Positions 45,023-52,722 of a stretch of DNA of 64,000 bases are shown in pieces (within the stretch, counting starts at the first letter, position 1; the number at the start of each line of letters is the position of its first letter). The stretch is from Streptomyces sp. NRRL F-6131 (GTDB taxonomy: Bacteria > Actinomycetota > Actinomycetes > Streptomycetales > Streptomycetaceae): NCBI GenBank assembly GCA_000719695.1, contig JOHN01000003.1, positions 139,384 to 203,383 on the forward strand, read 5' to 3'. Under the pieces are notes generated by a model. That model was given only the letters and a program-made list of their open reading frames with translations, did not search any database and was not told where the DNA came from. Both the position numbers and the translations under genes were made by a program.

Positions 45023-45985
45023 ATGAGTAAGTACCTGGTCACGGGTGGCGCCGGCTATGTCGGCAGTGTGGTCGCCGCCCACCTGCTGGAGGCGGGGCAC
45101 CGGGTGACCGTCCTGGACGACCTCTCGACGGGGTTCCGCGAGGGCGTGCCGGCCGGTGCCGAGTTCGTCGAGGGCCGGATCCAGGAGGCCGGGAAGGTGC
45201 TGGACTCCTCCTTCGACGGTGTGCTGCACTTCGCGGCGTCCTCGCAGGTCGGCGAGTCGGTGGTGGACCCGGAGAAGTACTGGCGCAACAACGTGGCGGG
45301 CTCGCTGGAGCTGATCGCCGCGATGCGCGCGGCGGGCGTGCGCACGCTGGTGTTCTCCTCGACCGCCGCCACCTACGGCGAGCCGGAGTCCGTGCCGATC
45401 GCCGAGACGGCCCGCACCGCGCCGACCAACACCTACGGCGCCACCAAGCTGGCCGTCGACCACCTGATCACGAGCGAGGCGCTCGCCCACGGCCTGGCCG
45501 CGGTCTCGCTGCGCTACTTCAACGTGGCGGGCGCGTACGGGGCGTACGGCGAGCGGCACGACCCGGAGTCGCACCTGATCCCGCTGGTCTTCCAGGCCGC
45601 CCTCGGGCAACGCGAGCACATCGCGGTGTACGGCGACGACTACCCGACGCCGGACGGCACCTGCATCCGCGACTACATCCACGTCGCGGACCTGGCGGAC
45701 GCGCACCTGCTGGCGCTGGCCGCCGCGAAGCCGGGCGAGCACCTGATCTGCAACCTGGGCAACGGCAGCGGCTTCTCGGTCCGCGAGGTCATCGAGTCGG
45801 TGAAGCGGGTGACCGGCCGGGAGATCCCGGTGGTGGTCTCCGGCCGCCGCGCCGGTGACCCGGCCGTCCTGGTGGCCTCCGCCGAGCGCGCCCACCAGGC
45901 GCTGGGCTGGACCCCCCGCCGTCCGAACCTGGACGACATCGTCGCCGACGCCTGGAAGTTCACCCTGGAGAAGAACGGCCTGTAG
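45023..45985 (+). CDS. galE: UDP-glucose 4-epimerase
   Basis: 320 residues, an extended short-chain dehydrogenase fold. NAD-binding [10 protein letters not shown] is at the N-terminus; catalytic Ser/Tyr/Lys lie in [11 protein letters not shown] and [26 protein letters not shown] and [23 protein letters not shown] are GalE hallmarks. It interconverts UDP-glucose (made by GalU) and UDP-galactose. ATG 45023 has GGAGG 7 nt upstream. Two LuxR-type regulators flank it. Confidence 0.96.
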   Translation: MSKYLVTGGAGYVGSVVAAHLLEAGHRVTVLDDLSTGFREGVPAGAEFVEGRIQEAGKVLDSSFDGVLHFAASSQVGESVVDPEKYWRNNVAGSLELIAAMRAAGVRTLVFSSTAATYGEPESVPIAETARTAPTNTYGATKLAVDHLITSEALAHGLAAVSLRYFNVAGAYGAYGERHDPESHLIPLVFQAALGQREHIAVYGDDYPTPDGTCIRDYIHVADLADAHLLALAAAKPGEHLICNLGNGSGFSVREVIESVKRVTGREIPVVVSGRRAGDPAVLVASAERAHQALGWTPRRPNLDDIVADAWKFTLEKNGL

Positions 45986-46002
45986 ACCCGGTCGAACCGG
46001 AC

Positions 46003-46041
46003 GGAGCGCCGTCCCTCCCGCACGGGGAGGGGCGGCGCTCC
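46003..46041 (+). terminator. Terminator after galE
   Basis: Long hairpin GGAGCGCCGTCCCTCCC / GGGAGGGGCGGCGCTCC with one mismatch and a small loop, 17 bp past the stop. The rest of the 307-bp gap to the next gene holds a possible TACGCT -10 box at 46145-46150 and a leader of about 140 nt. Confidence 0.85.
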
Positions 46042-46292
46042 GGCGTTCGCGTTCCGGTGGAGGCCCAACGGGCACCAAGTCACGCCAATTCCGCACCTCC
46101 TGACGAAACTTCACCAAACCCCCACCGACTCGGCGCCCACCCCGTACGCTGATTCCGGTACCGGTGGGGGCCGGCACCTCGGCCCTTCCGGGCACCCGGG
46201 AGGTCAGCGGCGCGAGGAGCGCCCGGACGGCGCCGGCGGGACCGGGGCGCCGTCCCGGACGCGGGCCGGAGCTGAGCAGGGGGGAAGTGACG

Positions 46293-47306
46293 ATGGGGCG
46301 GATCCGCGTCCTGGTGGTCGACGACCACCGGATCTTCGCCGAGGCGCTGGCCGCGGCGCTCGCCGCCGAGCCCGATGTCGAGGTCGGCGCGGCGGGCAGC
46401 GCGGCCGCCGCGGAGCGCGCCCTGGAGCGTGCCGCCGCCGAGGGGCGCGGGTTCGACGTGGTCCTGGTCGACGCCGATCTCGGGGTGGCCGAGGCCGGGG
46501 CCGCCGCCCGCAAGCCCCGTCAGCCCGGCGCCGATCCGCCCGACGCCCTCCGCCGCCGCCCGGCGGCGACCGTGCCCTCGCCCCGCCGTCCGCCGGTGGC
46601 CCAGGCCGCCGCCCCGCCCGCGCCTCCCGGTCCGTCCGGGGCGGCCGGCCGCCCTCCGGCCTCCGCGCGTCCGGCCGCTCACCCGACCGGTCCGTACCCG
46701 GGGGAACCGCATCCGGCGGCGCCGGTGATCCCGGCCGCCGCCCCCGTGACGGTGTCGGCCACCGCCCAGACTCCCGACGGCATCACCCTGTTGGCCCGGG
46801 TCCGCCGCCACCATCCCGGGCTGCGGGCGATCGTGCTGGCCACCGCCGACGATCCGCAGCGGGCCGCCCGCGCCCTGCACGCCGGCGCCACCGGCTGGGT
46901 GGCCAAGGAGAGTTCGCTGGCCCGCCTGCTGGCCGTGATCCGGGGCGTGCTGCGGGACGAGACCCACCTGCCGCCCGCGCTGCTGACCGGCGTGATCCGC
47001 GAACTCACCACCGCGCGCCGGGACCGCACCGAGAGCGAGCGCCTGGTCGACACGCTCACCCCGCGGGAGAAGCAGATCCTGCGCTGCATGGTCGCGGGCC
47101 TCGGCCGGCAGGCCGTCGCCGAGCGGCTCTACCTCTCCCCGCACACCGTCCGTACGCACATGCAGAACGTCCTCGGCAAGCTCGGGGTGCACTCCACCCT
47201 GGCCGCCGTCGCGGTGGCCCGCCGGGCGGGCGTCAGCCCGTCCGAGCTCGCGGTTCCCGCTGCCCCGCCGTCCGTCGCCACGACCACCTCTCCCGGCCCC
47301 GGCTGA
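46293..47306 (+). CDS. LuxR-type response regulator with split receiver (Pro/Ala-rich insertion)
   Basis: 337 residues from ATG 46293 (GGGGGGA 7 nt upstream). The receiver begins RIRVLVVDDHRIFAEAL and reaches the phosphoacceptor strand VVLVDADL (Asp60). About 90 residues of Pro/Ala/Arg-rich low-complexity sequence (66-158) then intervene before the fold resumes at TPDGITLLARVRRHHPGLRAIVLATADD (Thr184) and GATGWVAKESSL (switch Lys205). The HTH follows (about 255-315, TLTPREKQILRCMVAGLGRQAVAERLYLS with HTVRTHMQNVLGKLGVHSTL). All phosphorylation residues are present, unlike in its upstream counterpart. The cognate kinase is not in the window. Confidence 0.9.
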   Translation: MGRIRVLVVDDHRIFAEALAAALAAEPDVEVGAAGSAAAAERALERAAAEGRGFDVVLVDADLGVAEAGAAARKPRQPGADPPDALRRRPAATVPSPRRPPVAQAAAPPAPPGPSGAAGRPPASARPAAHPTGPYPGEPHPAAPVIPAAAPVTVSATAQTPDGITLLARVRRHHPGLRAIVLATADDPQRAARALHAGATGWVAKESSLARLLAVIRGVLRDETHLPPALLTGVIRELTTARRDRTESERLVDTLTPREKQILRCMVAGLGRQAVAERLYLSPHTVRTHMQNVLGKLGVHSTLAAVAVARRAGVSPSELAVPAAPPSVATTTSPGPG

Positions 47307-47371
47307 GCCGCCCGTCCGTCACATCCGCACACCGGTTCAGCTCCGTCAGGTCAGGGAACTCCGGAGGACAG

Positions 47372-48979
47372 ATGTCGCCGCACAGTACTTCCGCACGCCC
47401 GTACCCGGACCCGCAGGGCGCGAACGCGAACGCCGACGCGAACGCCGACGAGGGCGCCAACGCCACCGCGAGCACCCCCGGTGCGCGCTCGGGCGCACCG
47501 ACCGGTCTGCGCACCCTGGTGGTGGGCGCCGGGGCGGCCGGGACCGCGCTGGTGCGCGACCTCGGCCGGACCCCGGAGTTCGGCCTGGCCCCGATCGGGC
47601 TGCTGGACGACGATCCGGCCAAGGCCGGGCAGTGGGTGGACGCCGTCCCCGTCCTCGGCACGCTCGCCGAGCTCACCGCGGTGGCCGTGGCGCACCGTGC
47701 CCAGGTCGTCGCGCTGGCGATCCCCGGGCTCGCCCCGCAGCGGGTCCGGGCGCTGGCCACCGCCGCCGCGGGAGCCGGGGCCGCCGTCCGCTACCTGCCG
47801 TCCTTCCTCGCCGCGCTGCGCCGCGAGGTGGTCGGTTCGGACATGCGCAGCCTGGACGTCAACCGGCTGATCGGCCGGCACGAGGTGCACGTGGTCTCCG
47901 CCGACGTCCGGGACGTGATCGAGGGCCGGCGGGTGCTGGTGACCGGCGCCGGCGGGTCGATCGGCAGCGAACTCTGCCGCCAGGTGCACGCGTTCAACCC
48001 CAGCGCGCTCTACATGCTGGACCACGACGAGTCCAATCTGCACCGGCTCCAGCTGGAGATCTGGGGCGAGGCGCTGCTCACCGACGACTCGCTGGTGATC
48101 GCCGACATCCGGGACCGGCCGCGGATCCAGCAGATCTTCCGGGACCTCGAACCCGAGGTGGTCTTCCACGCCGCCGCCCACAAGCACCTGCCGCTGCTGG
48201 AGCGCCACCCGAGCGAGGCGGTGAAGTCCAACGTGCTCGGCACCGACCACCTGGTGGAGGCGGCGCTGGCCACCGGTGTCGAGCGGTTCGTGCTGATCTC
48301 CACCGACAAGGCGGCCGATCCGACCTCGGTGCTCGGCGCGAGCAAGCGGCTGGCCGAGCTGATCGTCCAGGCCAACGCCCGGGATGCCCGCAACCTCGGC
48401 ACCGGGGTGTTCTCCGCGGTGCGGTTCGGCAACGTGCTGGGCTCGCGGGGCTCGCTGCTCTCGGTGCTGGCCGAACAGCTGCGCAGCGGCGGCCCGGTGA
48501 CGGTCACCCATCCTGATGTCACGCGGTTCTTCATGACCATCGAGGAGGCCGTCGGCCTGGTGCTGGAGTCCGGGCGGATGGCGCGCGGCGGCGAGGTGTT
48601 CGTGCTGGACATGGGCGAGCCGGTGCGGATCGTCGACCTGGTGCACAACTTCGCCGAGCAGGTGCAGCTGGCCCGGGACGAGGTGGAGATCCGCTACACC
48701 GGGCTGCGCGCGGGGGAGAAGCTCAACGAGGCGCTGTTCTCGGAGGGCGAGGAGCGGCTGGCGACCGAGCACGCCCGGATCTACGCCACCGTCGCGGACA
48801 CCGCGGGCGGGCCGGAGGACCTGGCCGGCGGGTTGACCGGGCTGTACGGGGCGGCGGCGGTGAACCGCGACGACGAGGTGCGCCGCCGGCTGGCCGAGCT
48901 GCTGCCGGGCTACCGGACGCCGGAGCCGGTGCCCGCCCCGGTGCCGGCGCTGAGCGCGCCGTACCCGGACGGCTTCTGA
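47372..48979 (+). CDS. Soluble CapD/PglF-like nucleotide-sugar 4,6-dehydratase
   Basis: 535 residues. A low-complexity N-terminus with Asn-Ala repeats precedes a first Rossmann-like domain (about 45-165, LRTLVVGAGAAGTALVRDL) and the catalytic SDR domain with VTGAGGSIGSELCRQV near residue 190. The inverting-dehydratase triad TDK is in LISTDKAADP near residue 310, and the usual Tyr of YxxxK is replaced (LGASKR), as in PglF-type enzymes with MGASK. The membrane helices found at the start of FlaA1-long/WbpM/PglF proteins are absent. It should make a 4-keto-6-deoxy UDP-HexNAc for a surface glycan. It lies 65 bp after the split-receiver regulator. Confidence 0.88.
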   Translation: MSPHSTSARPYPDPQGANANADANADEGANATASTPGARSGAPTGLRTLVVGAGAAGTALVRDLGRTPEFGLAPIGLLDDDPAKAGQWVDAVPVLGTLAELTAVAVAHRAQVVALAIPGLAPQRVRALATAAAGAGAAVRYLPSFLAALRREVVGSDMRSLDVNRLIGRHEVHVVSADVRDVIEGRRVLVTGAGGSIGSELCRQVHAFNPSALYMLDHDESNLHRLQLEIWGEALLTDDSLVIADIRDRPRIQQIFRDLEPEVVFHAAAHKHLPLLERHPSEAVKSNVLGTDHLVEAALATGVERFVLISTDKAADPTSVLGASKRLAELIVQANARDARNLGTGVFSAVRFGNVLGSRGSLLSVLAEQLRSGGPVTVTHPDVTRFFMTIEEAVGLVLESGRMARGGEVFVLDMGEPVRIVDLVHNFAEQVQLARDEVEIRYTGLRAGEKLNEALFSEGEERLATEHARIYATVADTAGGPEDLAGGLTGLYGAAAVNRDDEVRRRLAELLPGYRTPEPVPAPVPALSAPYPDGF

Positions 48980-48990
48980 CCGCCGGGCGG

Positions 48991-49485
48991 TCAGGGGATG
49001 TTGTCGAAGGGCGCGACCAGCTGCCGGAGCAGTCCGGCGAGTTCGCCCTGCTGGACGGCGGTCAGCTGGGCGAGCAGCTCGCGCTCGTGCGCGAGCAGTC
49101 CGGCGAGCGCCTGGTCGGCGCGGTCGCGCCCGTCGTCGGTGAGCCGGACCAGGACGCCGCGCCGGTCGTCCGGGTCGGGCAGCCGCTTGACCAGGCCCTT
49201 GCCGGTGAGCCGGTCGATCCGGTTGGTCATGGTGCCGGAGGTGACCAGGGTCTGGGTGAGCAGCTGGCCGGGGGAGAGCTGGTAGGGGGAGCCGGCCCGC
49301 CGCAGCGCGGTCAGGACGTCGAACTCCCAGGGCTCGAGCCCGTGCTCGGCGAAGGCGGTCCGGCGGGCGCGGTCGAGGTGGCGGGCGAGCCGGCTGACCC
49401 GGCTGAGCACTTCGAGCGGTTCCACGTCGAGGTCGGGACGCTCTCTGCGCCATGCTGCGACCAGCCGATCGACCTCGTCCTCCAT
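48991..49485 (-). CDS. tamR: MarR family regulator, TamR-like
   Basis: 164 residues with a winged helix at about 50-125 (PWEFDVLTALRRAGSPYQLSPGQL, then VTSGTMTNRIDRLTGKGLVKR and the wing DPDDRRGVLVRLT). N- and C-terminal helices form the dimer interface. It is divergent from a trans-aconitate methyltransferase gene, with three operator-like sites between. In Streptomyces coelicolor the MarR protein TamR controls tam from such an arrangement and is relieved by trans-aconitate, cis-aconitate or citrate; I assign the same role here by synteny. Confidence 0.88.
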   Translation of the reverse strand: MEDEVDRLVAAWRRERPDLDVEPLEVLSRVSRLARHLDRARRTAFAEHGLEPWEFDVLTALRRAGSPYQLSPGQLLTQTLVTSGTMTNRIDRLTGKGLVKRLPDPDDRRGVLVRLTDDGRDRADQALAGLLAHERELLAQLTAVQQGELAGLLRQLVAPFDNIP

Positions 49486-49506
49486 GGCGATCAGTGTATC
49501 GGGGGT

Positions 49507-49580
49507 TGTGTCGATGTGAAGTCTCTTGACATCGAGAAATCCAGCCTGAAAGCTGGCCTGGATATCTTGATGTCGAGATA
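49507..49580. promoter_or_regulatory. TamR operator sites in the tamR-tam intergenic region
   Basis: Two imperfect palindromes share the core CTTGAYRTCGAG: TCTCTTGACATCGAGA at 49522-49537 and TATCTTGATGTCGAGATA at 49563-49580. A third, weaker site in the opposite orientation (GTGTCGATGTGAAG) begins at 49509. A small hairpin CCAGC/GCTGG lies between (49541-49556). They cover the region where both divergent promoters must be. Confidence 0.75.
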
Positions 49581-49595
49581 CTTGCGAGGCTGATC

Positions 49596-50390
49596 ATGAC
49601 CTCCCCCGTCTGGGACCCCGACCAGTACCTGCGCTTCGCCGACGAACGGACCCGCCCGCTGCGCGACCTGCTCGCCCGGGTCCCCGCCCTGCCCCACGAA
49701 CCGGCCCCCACCGTCCTGGACATCGGGTGCGGCCCCGGCAACTCCACCGCCGTGCTGCGCGAGCGCTGGCCGGCCGCCCGGCTCACCGGGATCGACAACT
49801 CCGCCGAGATGCTCGCCGCCGCCCGCGCCGGGGGCGAGCCCACCGCCGACTACCTGCTCGCCGACGCGGGCGACTACGACCCGACCGGGGCGGCCCCGGA
49901 CGCGATCGTCTCCAACGCGACGCTCCAGTGGGTGGACGGCCACCTCGCGCTGCTGCCCCGCTGGGCCGGGGCGCTGGAGCCCGGCGGGGTGATCGCCTTC
50001 CAGGTGCCCGGAAACTTCGACTCGCCCAGCCACCTGCTGCTCGCCGAACTGCGCCGCAGCCCCCGCTGGCGGGCCGCCCTCGGGGAGGACGCCACCCGGG
50101 CCGGCGTCCACGAGCCCGGCGCCTACCTGGACGCGCTCGCCGGGGCCGGCTGCGCCGCCGACGTCTGGGAGACCACCTACAGCACCCTGCTCACCGGGCC
50201 CGACCCGGTGCTGGAGTGGGTCAAGGGCACCGCCCTGCGCCCGGTCCTCACCCGGCTCACCGGGGAGGCCGACCGGGCCGCGTTCCTCGCCGAGTACGCG
50301 GCGCTGCTGCGCGAGGCCTACCCGGCCGGGCCGCACGGCACCGTCTTCCCGTTCCGCCGGATCTTCGCCGTCGGGGTGAAGCGGGCCTGA
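49596..50390 (+). CDS. tam: Trans-aconitate 2-methyltransferase
   Basis: 264 residues. It opens with WDPDQYLRFADERTRPLRDLL, the Tam signature, then the SAM motif VLDIGCGPGNSTAVL, GIDNSAEMLAAAR, and NATLQWVDGHLALLPRW. It methylates trans-aconitate, a spontaneous aconitase inhibitor formed from cis-aconitate, relieving the TCA cycle under stress. It is divergently transcribed from tamR and converges with the TetR gene. Confidence 0.93.
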   Translation: MTSPVWDPDQYLRFADERTRPLRDLLARVPALPHEPAPTVLDIGCGPGNSTAVLRERWPAARLTGIDNSAEMLAAARAGGEPTADYLLADAGDYDPTGAAPDAIVSNATLQWVDGHLALLPRWAGALEPGGVIAFQVPGNFDSPSHLLLAELRRSPRWRAALGEDATRAGVHEPGAYLDALAGAGCAADVWETTYSTLLTGPDPVLEWVKGTALRPVLTRLTGEADRAAFLAEYAALLREAYPAGPHGTVFPFRRIFAVGVKRA

Positions 50391-50409
50391 CCCGTGGGGC
50401 GCCGGGGCC

Positions 50410-51189
50410 TCAGCCCTTGCGCTCGCCGACCAGCTTGGGGTGCCGCTCCATCCCCTCCAGGCCGTGCCAGGCCAGGTTCACCAGATGGGCGGCCACCTCG
50501 GCCTTCTCCGGCTTGCGCACCTCCAGCCACCACTGACCGGTCAGCGCGACCATGCCCACCAGCATCTGCGAGTACATCGGGGCCAGCCGCGCGTCGAACC
50601 CGCGGGCCTTGAACTCCAGGCCCAGGATGTCCTCGACCTGGGTGGCGATGTCGCTGATCAGCGAGGCGAAGGTGCCCGTCGACTGGGCGACCGGGGAGTC
50701 CCGGACCAGGATCCGGAAGCCGTCCGTCGAGGTGTCGATGTAGTCCATCAGCGCGAAGGCGGCCTGCTCCAGCAGCTCGCGGGAGTGCCCCCCGGTCAGC
50801 GCCCCCGTCACCATGTCCAGCAGCAGTTGCATCTCGCGGTCGACCACCACCGCGTACAGCCCCTCCTTGCCGCCGAAGTGCTCGTACACCACCGGCTTGG
50901 ACACCCCGGCGCGCTCGGCGATCTCCTCCACCGAGGTGCCGTCGTAGCCGCGCTCGGCGAACACCGTGCGGCCGATCTCCAGCAGCTGCTCCCGGCGCTG
51001 CTTGCCGGTCATCCGCACCCGGCCACCCCGGCGGCGCGGTGCCGGCGCAGCGCCGTCCGGCCCGGCGGCGGCACGCGAGCGGTCCTGCGCCGGGCCGGGC
51101 GCGGCGTCCGTTCGCGTGCTCCGATGGCCGCCTGTGCTGTCTGCGCTGCTCCCGTTCACCCCTACATCATGCTGCAGGTGCGCCCTCAT
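50410..51189 (-). CDS. TetR family regulator coupled to the desaturase gene
   Basis: 259 residues if ATG 51189 is used, which overlaps the desaturase stop (ATGA); GTG 51159 is an alternative. A ~60-residue disordered leader precedes the TetR HTH (MTGKQRREQLLEIGRTVFAERGYDGTSVEEIAERAGVSK ... YEHFGGKEGLY region) and a helical ligand domain. Overlap with the acyl-CoA desaturase gene suggests autoregulation of the two-gene operon through the palindrome at 52276-52295. By context it probably senses a fatty-acyl ligand; the ligand is not known. Confidence 0.88.
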   Translation of the reverse strand: MRAHLQHDVGVNGSSADSTGGHRSTRTDAAPGPAQDRSRAAAGPDGAAPAPRRRGGRVRMTGKQRREQLLEIGRTVFAERGYDGTSVEEIAERAGVSKPVVYEHFGGKEGLYAVVVDREMQLLLDMVTGALTGGHSRELLEQAAFALMDYIDTSTDGFRILVRDSPVAQSTGTFASLISDIATQVEDILGLEFKARGFDARLAPMYSQMLVGMVALTGQWWLEVRKPEKAEVAAHLVNLAWHGLEGMERHPKLVGERKG

Positions 51190-52232
51190 GCGGCGCGGCG
51201 GGCGGCGATCCGCTGCGCGTCCGGCCAGCGGACGTCCCGGACCCAGCCCGCCAGCTCGAACCAGCGGATCAGCCGGGCCGAGGAGTCGATCTGGCCGCGC
51301 AGGACGCCGTGCCGGGCCGAGGTGGGGTCGGCGTGGTGCAGGTTGTGCCAGGACTCGCCGCAGGAGAGCACGGCCAGCCACCAGACGTTCCCGGAGCGGT
51401 CCCGGGAGCGGAACGGCCGGCTGCCGAGCGCGTGGCAGATCGAGTTGATCGACCAGGTGACGTGGTGCAGCAGCGCCACCCGGACCAGCGAACCCCAGAA
51501 GAAGGCGGACAGCGCCCCCTGCCAGGAGAGCGTGACCAGCCCGCCGACCAGCGGGGGCAGCAGCATCGAGAGGCTGGTCCAGAGCCAGAACAGCCGGGAG
51601 ATCCGCCTTATGGCCGGGTCCTGGACGAGGTCCGGCGCGTACTTGAGCTGCGGGGTCTGCTCCTCGTCGAAGAGCCAGCCCATGTGCGCCCACCAGAGGC
51701 CCTTGAGCAGTGCGGGGACGGTCTCGCCGTAGCGCCAGGGCGAGTGCGGGTCGCCGTCCTTGTCGCTGTACCGGTGGTGCTTGCGGTGGTCAGCCACCCA
51801 GCGCACCAGCGGCCCCTCGATCGCCAGCGAGCCGGCCACCGCGAGGGCGAGCCGCAGCGGCCGGTTGGCCTTGAAGGCGCCGTGGGTGAAGTAGCGGTGG
51901 TAGCCGACGGTGATGCCGTGACAGGTGAGGAAGTACATGACGGTGGCGATCGCGACGTCGGTCCAGCCGAGGCCCCAGCCCCAGGCCGCCGGGACGGCGG
52001 CGAGCAGGGCGGCGAAGGGCACGGCGATGAACAGGCCGAGCGCGATCCGCTCGGCGGCGCCCTGCCGCTCCCCGCCGCGGGTGGCGGAGAACAGCTGCGG
52101 GTCGGCGTCGCCGGCGGCGGTGCCGGGCGCGGCCCGGACGGGGGAGGACGGGTCGGGGGCGTCGGGTCCGGGGGCGGGGGTGTCGAGGGGGCGCGCGGAA
52201 TCGGCGTGCGCCTCGCCGGCCTGGATGGTCAT
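51186..52232 (-). CDS. Acyl-CoA (delta-9 type) fatty-acid desaturase
   Basis: 348 residues. After a ~60-residue disordered N-terminus there are four membrane helices and the three His boxes of the membrane-bound desaturases: HRYFTH, HRKHH and HNLHH (in ESWHNLHHADPTSARHG). The DHRKHHRYSDKDGDPHSP context is typical of stearoyl/palmitoyl-CoA enzymes. It should introduce a cis double bond to adjust membrane fluidity, using di-iron and an electron donor. Its stop is coupled to the TetR gene. ATG 52232 has AAGGGA upstream. Confidence 0.94.
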   Translation of the reverse strand: MTIQAGEAHADSARPLDTPAPGPDAPDPSSPVRAAPGTAAGDADPQLFSATRGGERQGAAERIALGLFIAVPFAALLAAVPAAWGWGLGWTDVAIATVMYFLTCHGITVGYHRYFTHGAFKANRPLRLALAVAGSLAIEGPLVRWVADHRKHHRYSDKDGDPHSPWRYGETVPALLKGLWWAHMGWLFDEEQTPQLKYAPDLVQDPAIRRISRLFWLWTSLSMLLPPLVGGLVTLSWQGALSAFFWGSLVRVALLHHVTWSINSICHALGSRPFRSRDRSGNVWWLAVLSCGESWHNLHHADPTSARHGVLRGQIDSSARLIRWFELAGWVRDVRWPDAQRIAARRAA

Positions 52233-52275
52233 GGGCGTCCCTTGGAGGGGGAGAGGACGAAGGCTACGTGTGCGT

Positions 52276-52295
52276 AACCTACGGAATCGTAGGTT
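52276..52295. promoter_or_regulatory. Candidate TetR operator upstream of the desaturase gene
   Basis: AACCTACG, 4 bases, CGTAGGTT: 8-bp perfect arms, centred 54 bp upstream of the desaturase start. On the minus strand a TAGCCT box lies at 52261-52266, so the palindrome covers the -35 region. Confidence 0.7.
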
Positions 52296-52476
52296 GCTCC
52301 CCGCCGCGGAGGGAATACGCCGCCGGGCGGCGCTTGAGTGAATTCACCCGACTGGATGGATGACATACCGCGCGCGGGAGGGCCCCCGGGGGAGAGCCCC
52401 GAGGAGGTAGATGTGACGGCCCATACCCCGTACTCTTGGCGGAGCGCGTCCCCGGGAACGGGAGCGGATGCGCCGG

Positions 52477-52550
52477 TCCCGGATCGTCTAAGGGCAGGAC
52501 AGCTGGTTTTGGTCCAGCTTATGGGGGTTCGAATCCTCCTCCGGGAGCCA
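52477..52550 (+). tRNA. tRNA-Gln (TTG)
   Basis: Acceptor TCCCGGA/TCCGGGA, anticodon stem GCTGG/CCAGC around TTTTGGT (anticodon TTG, reads CAA), T-arm with GTTCGAATC, discriminator G and encoded CCA at 52548-52550. A TACTCT box at about 52431 may be its -10. Confidence 0.95.
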
Positions 52551-52722
52551 TCTGCGGGCCGGTCGGCCCGGCCCGGTTCGTGGCGGCTCCGTGACGGCTC
52601 CCGGGGCCGGAGAACCGGTCATCCTCCGCGCACTATCCTCGAAGCGGCCAGGGCGCCGACGTGCGGGTCCCGTCGCTGGCCGCTCTGCCCTCCCCGTGTA
52701 ACCGAATGAGGAGCCTCCCCCC

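Noticed and set aside
44220..48979. A polysaccharide or natural-product biosynthetic cluster around galE and the dehydratase
   Set aside because: Only two sugar-nucleotide genes are present, with no linked glycosyltransferases, polymerase or exporter; MarR/Tam genes follow directly.
52400..52709. A strong GAGGAGGTAG followed by GTG, opening a frame that runs into tRNA-Gln
   Set aside because: The frame overlaps the tRNA and has no protein-like composition; a gene reading through a tRNA is unlikely.
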